Source: Pseudomonadota bacterium
GTDB lineage: Bacteria > Pseudomonadota > Gammaproteobacteria > Steroidobacterales > Woeseiaceae
Assembly (NCBI GenBank): GCA_022567295.1
Contig: JADFHE010000009.1
Location: 1-38,599 of the forward strand
Direction: 5' to 3'
Length of the DNA: 38,599 nt
Below are positions 1 to 7,081 of this stretch, piece by piece. The stretch's first letter is position 1. Each line of letters starts with the position of its first letter. Below the pieces are notes generated by a model. It had not been told where the DNA came from. It ran no database searches and saw nothing but the letters and a program-made list of their open reading frames with translations. Made by a program: the position numbers and the translations under genes.

Positions 1-2
1 AT

Positions 3-26
3 ACGGCTGAATCCACCTCTCCATGA
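3..26 (+). CDS. Possible 3' end of an upstream gene (partial)
   Basis: The third frame is open from the left edge to a TGA at 24-26 that overlaps the ATG of the P450 gene as ATGA. This would encode only a short tail ending TAESTSP. The same ATGA junction occurs at other gene boundaries in the window, so the P450 gene may be the second or later gene of an operon that starts outside. Eight codons cannot identify a product, and the frame could be open by chance. Confidence 0.3.
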   Translation, partial: TAESTSP

Positions 27-1330
27 CGTCTGCCCTGCAAAATTTCAGGCGACCACCGGGTCCGACGGAGCCTGTAACGCTCGGCATTGATCCCGAGACG
101 CTGACGACCCTGCAGGAACTGCAGCAAGAATACGGCGATATGGTGAGTTTAACCAAACCCAATGGCAGGGTTGCGTACTTTATCAATGACGCGGCCGAAG
201 TGCGACGAATCCTGACACGTCGTCACAGCAAGTATCGCAAGGGGCCCGGTTTTGAGCGCGTGAAAATGCTGCTCGGCAATGGTCTTATTGTCAGTGACGG
301 AGAAGTATGGCGACGCGCCCGAAGAATGATACAGCCGGCTTTCAGCCGCCAGAACGTGCATCGATTGATGCAAGTAATGGTTGAGTGTTGCGATCGGCGT
401 GCTGTGCAATGGGCTGGGCTGGCAGCGAATAGTGAGCAATGCAATATCACAGCAGAAACATCTGACTTCGCGCTTGAACTGATATTGATCAGTATTTTTG
501 GCAGCGACTATGAAACCCGCATCGTGGCAGAAGGGGACAATCCGTTCGATTTCCTGAGTCGGGATTCGACCCGGGATCTGAGTGTGGTGATGAAGGTGCG
601 GCATTTACGCGATCTGCTGTTAAGCATCATAGAAGCGCGACGGACTGGCAGTGACTCCGATGAGTTCGATTTCTTGTCGATGTATTTGCAGGCCACCGAC
701 AAAGGGGGGCAGCCGTTCTCGAATGCTGAGCTGCTTGATGAGCTGATGACTCTGATCGTCGCCGGATTCGAAACGTCGGCAAATACCCTGAACTGGGTCT
801 GGTACCTGATTGCAAAACATCCAGACGTTGAAACGAAGCTGATTGCCGAAGCCGAAGAGTATCTGCCCAGCGTATCTGCAATGAATGCTGATTCACTCTC
901 GGCGATGCAGTATACGCAGCAGGTCCTGGAGGAAGCGCTGCGACTGTATCCGCCCGTTTGGCTATTTACTCGTCGATCACATGAGGATGACGAGCTGGAC
1001 GATTTCGATGTGGCACCCGAAACGGATATTTATCTGTCACCATTCATATTGCATCGCACCGAACACTATTGGCCTGATCCGGAGCAGTTTGATCCCGATC
1101 GATTTGCGGTGACGGACAAACCGAAGAAAGACCGGCCATTTTTCCCGTTTTCACTTGGGCCACGCCGCTGCGTCGGCGAATACTTTTCTTTTCTTGAGAT
1201 GAAGGTGCACCTTGGGTTACTGCTACCACGCTTTCACATGCAGCTGGTTGACGACTCGCAACCTGCGCTCGAGCTGGGCATAAACCTGCGGGCAGCCAAA
1301 GATATTTTCATGAAACCTACGGAACGCTAG
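23..1330 (+). CDS. Cytochrome P450
   Basis: A heme-thiolate monooxygenase of 435 residues, a usual length for a soluble bacterial P450. The I-helix oxygen-activation motif AGFET begins at about residue 247, the K-helix ExxR lies in EALRLYPP, and the heme loop FSLGPRRCVG carries the axial Cys383. There is no signal peptide or membrane anchor. The stop is 8 bases before the acyl-AMP ligase gene, so the two are almost certainly co-transcribed. The context suggests a fatty acyl or acyl-carrier-bound substrate, hydroxylated or otherwise oxidised; that is inference. No ferredoxin or reductase gene is nearby, so electrons must come from partners encoded elsewhere. The family call is secure; the substrate is unknown. 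Confidence 0.96.
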   Translation: MTSALQNFRRPPGPTEPVTLGIDPETLTTLQELQQEYGDMVSLTKPNGRVAYFINDAAEVRRILTRRHSKYRKGPGFERVKMLLGNGLIVSDGEVWRRARRMIQPAFSRQNVHRLMQVMVECCDRRAVQWAGLAANSEQCNITAETSDFALELILISIFGSDYETRIVAEGDNPFDFLSRDSTRDLSVVMKVRHLRDLLLSIIEARRTGSDSDEFDFLSMYLQATDKGGQPFSNAELLDELMTLIVAGFETSANTLNWVWYLIAKHPDVETKLIAEAEEYLPSVSAMNADSLSAMQYTQQVLEEALRLYPPVWLFTRRSHEDDELDDFDVAPETDIYLSPFILHRTEHYWPDPEQFDPDRFAVTDKPKKDRPFFPFSLGPRRCVGEYFSFLEMKVHLGLLLPRFHMQLVDDSQPALELGINLRAAKDIFMKPTER

Positions 1331-1338
1331 ACGAACGG

Positions 1339-3279
1339 ATGGAGCTATACAACACATTATCGGACTTGCTGGCGGAGGCGAGCAACAAAGATCGCGCGAT
1401 TCGTTTCATCGACGGCGAGAACGACGAGAGCATCGTAAAGTTCGCAGATCTCCGGGACCGTGCCAGAACCTTGCTGGGGTTATTGCAGGCACGTGGGATG
1501 AATCCAGGCGATGAGCTGATAATTTTCAGCAAATCGAATGAGAGTTTTGTCGTCGCGTTTTGGGCTGCCGTGCTTGGCGGTATTGTGCCCGTGCCGGTCG
1601 CGGTAGGCATCAGCGACGAGCACAGGTTGAAGCTATTCAGAATCCTGGCGCAGCTCGAACGTGCGACGTTGCTGACTGAAACGGAACTGTTGGACCGGTT
1701 GCTGCAGTTTTCACAGCAACGCGGCCGCGACGATATAACAGCGCTGTTGGCGACCAAGACGGTACTGCTCAGTGATGCAGATCCGGACGTTCGTGGTGAC
1801 GTTTACGAATCGAGAGCGGATGACATCGCGTTCATTCAATATTCGTCAGGTTCCACAAGCGATCCCAAGGGCGTCGTGCTGACTCACCGTAATCTCTGCA
1901 CCAATATCCGCGCCATTGTTGAGGCGTGCAACTGGAGCGAAGATGACACCAGTCTGAGCTGGATGCCGCTCACCCATGATATGGGGCTCATTGGCTATCA
2001 CCTGAGTGTATTGGGTGTTGGTATGAACCACGCAGTCATGGATACCAATGTGTTTGTGCGGCGCCCGCTATTATGGATGAGCAAGGCGAACGAATTGCGT
2101 GCCACTCAGCTCTGTTCACCGAATTTCGGTTATAAGCATTTCCTCAAACTGTTCCAGCGCAAGGGCCTGACTGACGTTGATCTGTCGTGCGTCAAACTTA
2201 TCCTGAACGGGGCCGAACCGATTTCGTGGCAACTTTGTGAGGAGTTTCTTGGCGCTCTTGCACCGCATGGCCTGTCTCGAACCGCGATGTTCCCGGTTTA
2301 CGGACTGGCCGAAGCCACGGTCGGTGTGTCGATACCAGAACCAGGCACGGAATACTCTCGAATTACTGTGGACCGGCACAGTCTTCGAGTTGGAGAACCG
2401 TTTCGTGCGATCTCGCCGGATGACGCAAATGCCGTCAGTTTCGTGCGCGTCGGCAACTCGATCCGCGATGTCAGCATTCGCATCGTGGACGATGACGATC
2501 AACTGCTGGGCGCCGAAAAAATTGGCAATATTCAGCTGCACGGTGGGAGTGTGACCGAGCGCATCTACGGTGACGAGTCATCCACCACCGAGTTGTTTAC
2601 AGAGGACGGTTGGTTGCGTACCGGCGACTGTGGCGTGTTTGTTGACGAGCAACTGGTAATAACCGGTCGACAGAAAGACATCATCATTGTCAACGGGCAA
2701 AACTATTATCCGCACGATATCGAAGATATCGTCGCACGACTTGACGGTCTCGATCTGAACAAGGTCGTCGTCGCCGGCGCAACGCCCAGAGGTGGGCAAA
2801 CAGAGGAGCTGATCGCGTTTATTCTCCATCGCCAGGCGACGCAACAGTTCCTGCCAATGATTGAGCAGGTGCAAAACCTGATCGGAGAACAGACGGGTCT
2901 TGAGATCGATAAGGTAATTCCTGTTGCGAGGATACCCAAGACCACGAGTGGCAAAGTGCAACGAGCGAAACTGCTGCAGAGTTATTTTGACGGCGAGTTC
3001 GACGATGTACTTGCGCAGCTGCATGCGGAAGATTCGGCGGTACGCGAAACGGACGAGGATCCGCTGATCGCCGAACTGGAAGTGATCTGCCGCGAATTCG
3101 CCAAAGAACGAAAAATTGGGCCTGATGACAACCTGTTCGAGGTTGGGGTCAGTTCTTTGACGTTGACAGAGATAGTGCTGGCGATCGATGAGAAGTATCC
3201 GGGGAAACTGGACATCAGCGATCTTTTCGATTATCCAACACTTAGGGAAATCGCTACTTTCCTCAAGGAAAATTCATGA
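1339..3279 (+). CDS. Fatty acyl-AMP ligase with C-terminal acyl carrier domain
   Basis: A 646-residue adenylating enzyme. The AMP-binding loop QYSSGSTSDPKG sits near residues 167-178, followed by a WMPLTHDMGLIG motif typical of the fatty acyl-AMP ligase (FAAL) branch. The C-terminal subdomain has the catalytic lysine motif PKTTSGKVQR. From about residue 575 there is a carrier protein domain with phosphopantetheine attachment at Ser606 in GVSSL. FAALs activate free fatty acids as acyl-AMP and pass them to a carrier rather than to CoA, so this protein probably loads its own carrier domain. The stop overlaps the start of the ketoacyl synthase gene as ATGA. An acyl-CoA ligase is the alternative, but the fused carrier argues against it. 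Confidence 0.92.
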   Translation: MELYNTLSDLLAEASNKDRAIRFIDGENDESIVKFADLRDRARTLLGLLQARGMNPGDELIIFSKSNESFVVAFWAAVLGGIVPVPVAVGISDEHRLKLFRILAQLERATLLTETELLDRLLQFSQQRGRDDITALLATKTVLLSDADPDVRGDVYESRADDIAFIQYSSGSTSDPKGVVLTHRNLCTNIRAIVEACNWSEDDTSLSWMPLTHDMGLIGYHLSVLGVGMNHAVMDTNVFVRRPLLWMSKANELRATQLCSPNFGYKHFLKLFQRKGLTDVDLSCVKLILNGAEPISWQLCEEFLGALAPHGLSRTAMFPVYGLAEATVGVSIPEPGTEYSRITVDRHSLRVGEPFRAISPDDANAVSFVRVGNSIRDVSIRIVDDDDQLLGAEKIGNIQLHGGSVTERIYGDESSTTELFTEDGWLRTGDCGVFVDEQLVITGRQKDIIIVNGQNYYPHDIEDIVARLDGLDLNKVVVAGATPRGGQTEELIAFILHRQATQQFLPMIEQVQNLIGEQTGLEIDKVIPVARIPKTTSGKVQRAKLLQSYFDGEFDDVLAQLHAEDSAVRETDEDPLIAELEVICREFAKERKIGPDDNLFEVGVSSLTLTEIVLAIDEKYPGKLDISDLFDYPTLREIATFLKENS

Positions 3280-4244
3280 TTTATGCGCGTATTGCCGGTA
3301 CTGGTAGTTTTCTTCCGGAAAAGGTTGTGACCAACAAGGACCTGGAGAAGTTGATTGATACCACGGATGAATGGATACAGGAGCGTACCGGCATCAAACG
3401 GCGCCACATCGTCGCGGACGACGAGACGACCTCTTCCATAGGGTTGGAAGCGGCAAAACGAGCGATGAGCGACGCCGGTGTGGGACCCAAAGATATTGAT
3501 CTTATCGTCGTTGGGACGGCAACGCCGGACAAAATCTTCCCCTCGACAGCCTGCATCATTCAGCGGCAACTTGGCGTTAAGAATTCTCCGGCATTTGATG
3601 TGCACGCGGCTTGTAGCGGATTCGTTTATGGTCTGGATCTGGCGAATCGCTATATTCAGACAGGTGGGGCGAAAACAGTGCTCGTGATTGGCGCAGAGAC
3701 GCTCTCACGAATCACCAACTGGGACGACCGTAGCACGGCCGTGTTGTTCGGGGACGGGGCCGGTTGTGTTGTGCTGCAAAGCAGTGATGAACCCGGCATC
3801 CTGGCAACGCACATACATGCAGATGGTCAGTACGAGGAGCTGCTGCACGTGCCAAACGGCATCTCTGTGGGTTTTGACCAGACCAGGGCAGGGCGTTCCT
3901 ATATTGAAATGAACGGTAACGCGGTTTTCCGACGCGCTGTTGCCGCATTCGACAACATCGCGCGAGAAACCATTGCTGATCTCGACGGTGATCTTGGGGA
4001 CATCGATTGGTTTGTACCGCATCAGGCGAATATGCGCATCATCAAGGCAGCAGCAAAGAAGCTTGGCATGCCAATGGAGCGCGTTATTGCGACAGTCGAT
4101 GAGCATGCGAATACATCGGGAGCCTCGATACCGTTGGCGCTCGATCTGGCTGTGCGCGACGGCCGTATCAAGCGAGGTGACACATTGATGTTTGCCGCCT
4201 TCGGCGCCGGATTCACCTGGGGCTCTGCTATGGTCAAATATTGA
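3276..4244 (+). CDS. Beta-ketoacyl-ACP synthase III (FabH-like)
   Basis: A 322-residue condensing enzyme of the thiolase fold. The KAS III catalytic triad is intact: Cys113 in HAACSGFVYG, His249 in VPHQAN and Asn279 in HANTSGAS. FabH enzymes start fatty acid synthesis by condensing acyl-CoA with malonyl-ACP, and specialised relatives condense longer acyl chains. Here the gene is coupled to the acyl-AMP ligase-carrier gene and the P450 gene. It is not next to fabD, which lies far away in this window on the other strand. It may therefore be a pathway-specific enzyme, or the only FabH of the cell in an unusual place. No clear terminator follows, only a short direct repeat of GACGATTTT at 4243-4260. 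Confidence 0.95.
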   Translation: MIYARIAGTGSFLPEKVVTNKDLEKLIDTTDEWIQERTGIKRRHIVADDETTSSIGLEAAKRAMSDAGVGPKDIDLIVVGTATPDKIFPSTACIIQRQLGVKNSPAFDVHAACSGFVYGLDLANRYIQTGGAKTVLVIGAETLSRITNWDDRSTAVLFGDGAGCVVLQSSDEPGILATHIHADGQYEELLHVPNGISVGFDQTRAGRSYIEMNGNAVFRRAVAAFDNIARETIADLDGDLGDIDWFVPHQANMRIIKAAAKKLGMPMERVIATVDEHANTSGASIPLALDLAVRDGRIKRGDTLMFAAFGAGFTWGSAMVKY

Positions 4245-4285
4245 CGATTTTGGACGATTTTTTGGCTATGTCAAATATTAAGTAG

Positions 4286-4310
4286 TTGATATAATCAATT
4301 GAAATATAAT
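4286..4310 (+). promoter_or_regulatory. Putative sigma-70 promoter of the small membrane protein gene
   Basis: An AT-rich stretch contains a perfect -10 hexamer TATAAT at 4305-4310 and a TTGATA at 4286-4291, though the spacing of 13 is too short for a standard pair. Another TATAAT occurs at 4290-4295. If the 4305 box is used, transcription would start near 4317, exactly at the first base of the leader stem described next. Confidence 0.35.
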
Positions 4311-4317
4311 AACTATT

Positions 4318-4385
4318 CAGTCTTTATAAAATGCTGGTAGACTGTCCCGAACCGCAAATTGCTGCGGTCTATAAGTATAAGACTG
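4318..4385 (+). promoter_or_regulatory. Structured 5' leader with terminal stem
   Basis: CAGTCTTTATA (4318-4328) can pair with TATAAGACTG (4376-4385), giving ten pairs with one bulged T. Inside it ACCGCA (4351-4356) pairs with TGCGGT (4363-4368). The outer stem would begin at or next to the predicted transcription start. Such 5'-terminal stems are known to protect some mRNAs, such as ompA. An A-rich single strand follows, then the Shine-Dalgarno AAGGGGA (4407-4413). Confidence 0.45.
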
Positions 4386-4418
4386 AAAAAAAACAACAAA
4401 AGCTATAAGGGGAATTTC

Positions 4419-4730
4419 ATGGGTGCAGGAAAAATCGTTCAGATCGTAGCTGTTCTGGTCGCTGTCGTTGCGGGACTTTGGAGTGGTTTTCCGGAAGCTG
4501 CGATAGCTATTGCTGTTCTTGGTGCGGTAGCCGGTTGGTTTGTTGCTGAAGAAGACCGGCAGCGAATTCTGGTTACTGCGATTGCTTTATCCATTGTGAG
4601 TGCGGGCCTAAATGATATTCCAGCAGTCGGCGCACACATCAGCAGCGTAATGGGAAACCTGGGTGCTCTTTACGCTGCCGGGGCGATCACAATAATTCTT
4701 GTTACATTGTATGAAAAACTAAAGCCGTAA
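4419..4730 (+). CDS. Small four-helix membrane protein of unknown function
   Basis: The start ATG at 4419 is chosen for its strong Shine-Dalgarno AAGGGGA five bases upstream; an in-frame extension to 4359 would run through the leader hairpin. The product is 103 residues and very hydrophobic. It has four probable membrane helices, near residues 5-22, 27-43, 51-66 and 80-98, with a short charged turn EEDRQR after the second. No family is recognised. The gene stands alone, with its own promoter region, structured leader, strong ribosome site and intrinsic terminator, which together suggest high expression. A structural or stress-related membrane role is possible but not shown. Confidence 0.85.
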   Translation: MGAGKIVQIVAVLVAVVAGLWSGFPEAAIAIAVLGAVAGWFVAEEDRQRILVTAIALSIVSAGLNDIPAVGAHISSVMGNLGALYAAGAITIILVTLYEKLKP

Positions 4731-4758
4731 GGCGACGGTATACAGACAATCGTTCTGT

Positions 4759-4789
4759 AAAAGGGCCGCTTCCTCGGGAGCGGCCTTTT
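4759..4789 (+). terminator. Intrinsic terminator after the small membrane protein gene
   Basis: GGCCGCT (4764-4770) pairs with AGCGGCC (4779-4785) around an eight-base loop. The stem is flanked by A residues upstream and followed by TTTT. It lies 33 bases after the stop and separates this gene from the CRP-site gene downstream. Confidence 0.9.
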
Positions 4790-4840
4790 CTATTCGATAA
4801 GTGACATAACGCACTGAAAAACAGATTTTCTCGAAAATTT

Positions 4841-4860
4841 AGTGTGACGCAGTTCACACT
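4841..4860 (+). promoter_or_regulatory. Perfect CRP/Vfr-type operator
   Basis: AGTGTGA (4841-4847) and TCACACT (4854-4860) are perfect inverted arms around six bases and contain the full consensus TGTGA-N6-TCACA of CRP-family activators (CRP, Vfr, Clp). The centre, 4850.5, is 41.5 bases before the start point predicted from the -10 at 4880-4885. That is the spacing of class II CRP-activated promoters. The site is directly upstream of the 57-residue gene. The factor itself is not encoded in the window. Confidence 0.7.
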
Positions 4861-4879
4861 TCGCGGCTTTTTCTGTCGC

Positions 4880-4885
4880 TATACT
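4880..4885 (+). promoter_or_regulatory. -10 element of the CRP-type promoter
   Basis: TATACT at 4880-4885 has no good -35 hexamer at 16-18 bases, as expected for an activator-dependent promoter. The CRP-like palindrome covers the -35 position. Confidence 0.45.
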
Positions 4886-4913
4886 GCGACAAACAAGAAC
4901 GATGGACGGGGAA

Positions 4914-5087
4914 ATGAACAAGGATCTCGACGATATTCCGCTTTCGGAATCAAGTGTCACTCTCAAACTTGCAGATATACAGAAACGCTGTAGACAACTC
5001 GTTGAAGCTCCCGATGAGCCAGACGGTCTGTCGCTCGAGGACCCGGTCAAACGTTCCGACAACAGCAACCCCTATGACCGCGGCTAA
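4914..5087 (+). CDS. Small acidic protein of unknown function behind a CRP-type site
   Basis: A 57-residue hydrophilic, acidic protein starting MNKDLDDIPL and ending SNPYDRG. It has no membrane segment, no signal and no cysteine pattern apart from one Cys. An amphipathic stretch near residues 16-31 may be helical. The ATG at 4914 is chosen because GGA lies six bases upstream; an in-frame ATG at 4902 has no ribosome site and would add MDGE. The TAA stop overlaps the stop of the opposing PrsW-like gene. No family is recognised. The clear promoter and operator make it more credible than its length alone would. Confidence 0.65.
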   Translation: MNKDLDDIPLSESSVTLKLADIQKRCRQLVEAPDEPDGLSLEDPVKRSDNSNPYDRG

Positions 5088-5791
5088 CGACGACCGGTCG
5101 TTTTATTGACGGCATCGCGGTGTAGCCGGCGCATCAAAATCAATCGCCATATCCAGATAGTAATAATCAGCGTTGCCGCAATCGGCAGGGCAGATACTGG
5201 ATTTAGCAAGACCAGAAAATCATAGAGTCCGTGTAGTAGCGCCGACAGCAAGAAGCCCAGAACGAATGCTTTCGCGATCGGTTTTCGTGCGAGCCAGGCC
5301 TGCGTGATCAAGTGCGCCCAGATCGATGCGAACAAAATATGCACCACAGGGCTCGCAAATCCTCGAGCAACCGATTCGAGAGGCGTCAGATAGTCGAGGT
5401 AGTGGATATTCTCGGTTGCGGCATATCCCAGGCCGATAAATGACGCGTAGACGATGCCGTCCAGCGGTTCGTCGAATGCCTTCAGCCGTAACACGACGAT
5501 AACAAATGGCAACAGTTTGGCGATTTCCTCAATCGGCCCAATGGCCAACAACGCATATGCCAGCAATCCGATTGGGTTTTGATCGCCCAGGGCAACGGCG
5601 TCCAGGCGCAATCCCAATGGTTCCAGCCCGATGTACAGCAACTTCGATATCCCGGCAGCCCCGAGACCGAGGGCGAAGCAGAGTGCCAGATTGAGTGGTG
5701 GCTCCGGCAGGTGCCGGTCTTTGTGATAGTGATAGGCGGCCCAGAAAATCACTGGAACCACGATCGGCAGGAAAAGAATGGCCTGTTGCAT
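5084..5791 (-). CDS. PrsW-family intramembrane protease
   Basis: A polytopic membrane protein of 235 residues with about seven helices. It shows the PrsW/glutamic-CAAX-protease signature: GPIEEIAKLLP with Glu88-Glu89, DGIVYASFIGLGYAATENI with Glu127, and later membrane histidines in VVHILFASIWAH and LLHGLYD. PrsW of Bacillus subtilis cleaves an anti-sigma factor; other members have unknown targets, and no anti-sigma gene is adjacent here. The ATG at 5791 is preferred over the TTG one codon earlier. The gene diverges from the class I/II aminotransferase gene and converges tail to tail with the small CRP-site gene, sharing stop bases. The target is unknown. Confidence 0.9.
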   Translation of the reverse strand: MQQAILFLPIVVPVIFWAAYHYHKDRHLPEPPLNLALCFALGLGAAGISKLLYIGLEPLGLRLDAVALGDQNPIGLLAYALLAIGPIEEIAKLLPFVIVVLRLKAFDEPLDGIVYASFIGLGYAATENIHYLDYLTPLESVARGFASPVVHILFASIWAHLITQAWLARKPIAKAFVLGFLLSALLHGLYDFLVLLNPVSALPIAATLIITIWIWRLILMRRLHRDAVNKTTGRR

Positions 5792-5820
5792 CAAGTCATT
5801 ATCCCGCTATGCTGCCCAGC

Positions 5821-7008
5821 ATGATACTGCGTCAGTTTCCACCGATGGGCGTCTACGAGACGTTATTCAAATTCGTGGATGCGACCCACAAGTACATGGG
5901 CGATCCAGGCACGCATCCGTGGGCGCAGGGATATCCGCTAACAACCCAGATTCCTGGCGGCCCGACGCTACCCAAGTCGATCGAGTTCGACGCCAGTGAT
6001 CTTAATTACCCAAAAGCAACGGGCGAGCCGCCACTACTGGAGGCAATAGCCAACTATTACAATCACTTCTATGGCGCTGGAATAACGAGCGAGAATATCG
6101 CAGTTTTTGCCGGCGGGCGGCCAGCGATTTTCGCAACCCTTGCGTTCTTGCTGGATGACACAACCATCGCGCTCGAAAAAACCGAGTACACGCCATACTA
6201 CGATGTGCTGAAGGTACTTGATCGCAAAGTTCACTTGATTCAGAGCGATAGCAGCAATCGGTTTCGGCCGTCGCTTGAGGACTACCAAATCGAGCCACTA
6301 AACGGCACCAGCCGGGTCATGCTGGTAAAGAGCAATCCGTGTAACCCGACGGGTGTCGCAACAGGCGGTGATGACCTGAAGCGACTTCTTGAGCAATTTT
6401 CGAGCGAAAACACAGGCGCATTGATTGATGAAGCGTACGAGTTCTACTGCGATCCTGAGCCAGAAAGCGCTCTCAAACATATCGATAATATCGATGACAC
6501 CAATATTTTTGTTATCGGTGCCGCGACGAAAGGGCTGCAAGTGCCGGGCATGCGCATCGGCTGGGCTGTCGCGTCGAAGGCGCATATTGAAATATTCCGT
6601 AACTATTCGTCGTTCGGCATGGGCGGAGTGTCCCGCGCTTCGCAAATATATGTGACCGGATTGCTCGAACAAAAGCGGGTAGGGCAGGCCAGAACGGCCA
6701 TCTGCTCATTCTATTCCGAACAACGCAAGCGCTACGGTGACGGGCTGGCCGAACTGGGTTTTGAATTGTTTACGGGTACTGGTGGCTTCTACCACTGGGG
6801 CCGGTTGCCGCAGGAACTGACAGGGGACGAGTTCAACGACAGATTGTTCGCCCACGAGGCGGGGATATTGCCCGGGCGGGTTTGCGATATGGGCAGAACC
6901 GATGCAGCGCCGAGTGCGCTTGAGCGCTACGCCCGTTTCTCGTTTGGGCCGCTTCGTGCCGAGTCTTACGACGACGATATGCGAATATTGCGGGAGTGCC
7001 TGCAATAA
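5821..7008 (+). CDS. Class I/II PLP-dependent aminotransferase
   Basis: A cytosolic fold-type I enzyme of 395 residues. The motif SNPCNPTG, Asp203 with Tyr206 in LIDEAYEFY, and the cofactor lysine Lys237 in GAATKGLQVPGMRIGW mark the aspartate aminotransferase superfamily. The C-terminal arginine region YARFSFG fits binding of a substrate carboxylate. The amino donor and keto acid cannot be told from sequence. ATG 5821 is preferred by alignment sense, but ATG 5809 is possible; neither has a good ribosome site. The intergenic space to the divergent PrsW-like gene is only about 30 bases, so the promoter may lie inside that gene. A free-standing gene with no pathway neighbours. Confidence 0.92.
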   Translation: MILRQFPPMGVYETLFKFVDATHKYMGDPGTHPWAQGYPLTTQIPGGPTLPKSIEFDASDLNYPKATGEPPLLEAIANYYNHFYGAGITSENIAVFAGGRPAIFATLAFLLDDTTIALEKTEYTPYYDVLKVLDRKVHLIQSDSSNRFRPSLEDYQIEPLNGTSRVMLVKSNPCNPTGVATGGDDLKRLLEQFSSENTGALIDEAYEFYCDPEPESALKHIDNIDDTNIFVIGAATKGLQVPGMRIGWAVASKAHIEIFRNYSSFGMGGVSRASQIYVTGLLEQKRVGQARTAICSFYSEQRKRYGDGLAELGFELFTGTGGFYHWGRLPQELTGDEFNDRLFAHEAGILPGRVCDMGRTDAAPSALERYARFSFGPLRAESYDDDMRILRECLQ

Positions 7009-7081
7009 ACAGTAAGATTTTGTTCGCCGTTGCATTCCGATTCCAATTAAACTCAAGAGTCCTTTTTGCGAAGAGATTTCG

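Noticed and set aside
4243-4265. Direct repeat GACGATTTT after the KAS III gene as a terminator
   Set aside because: The copies are direct, not inverted, so no hairpin can form.
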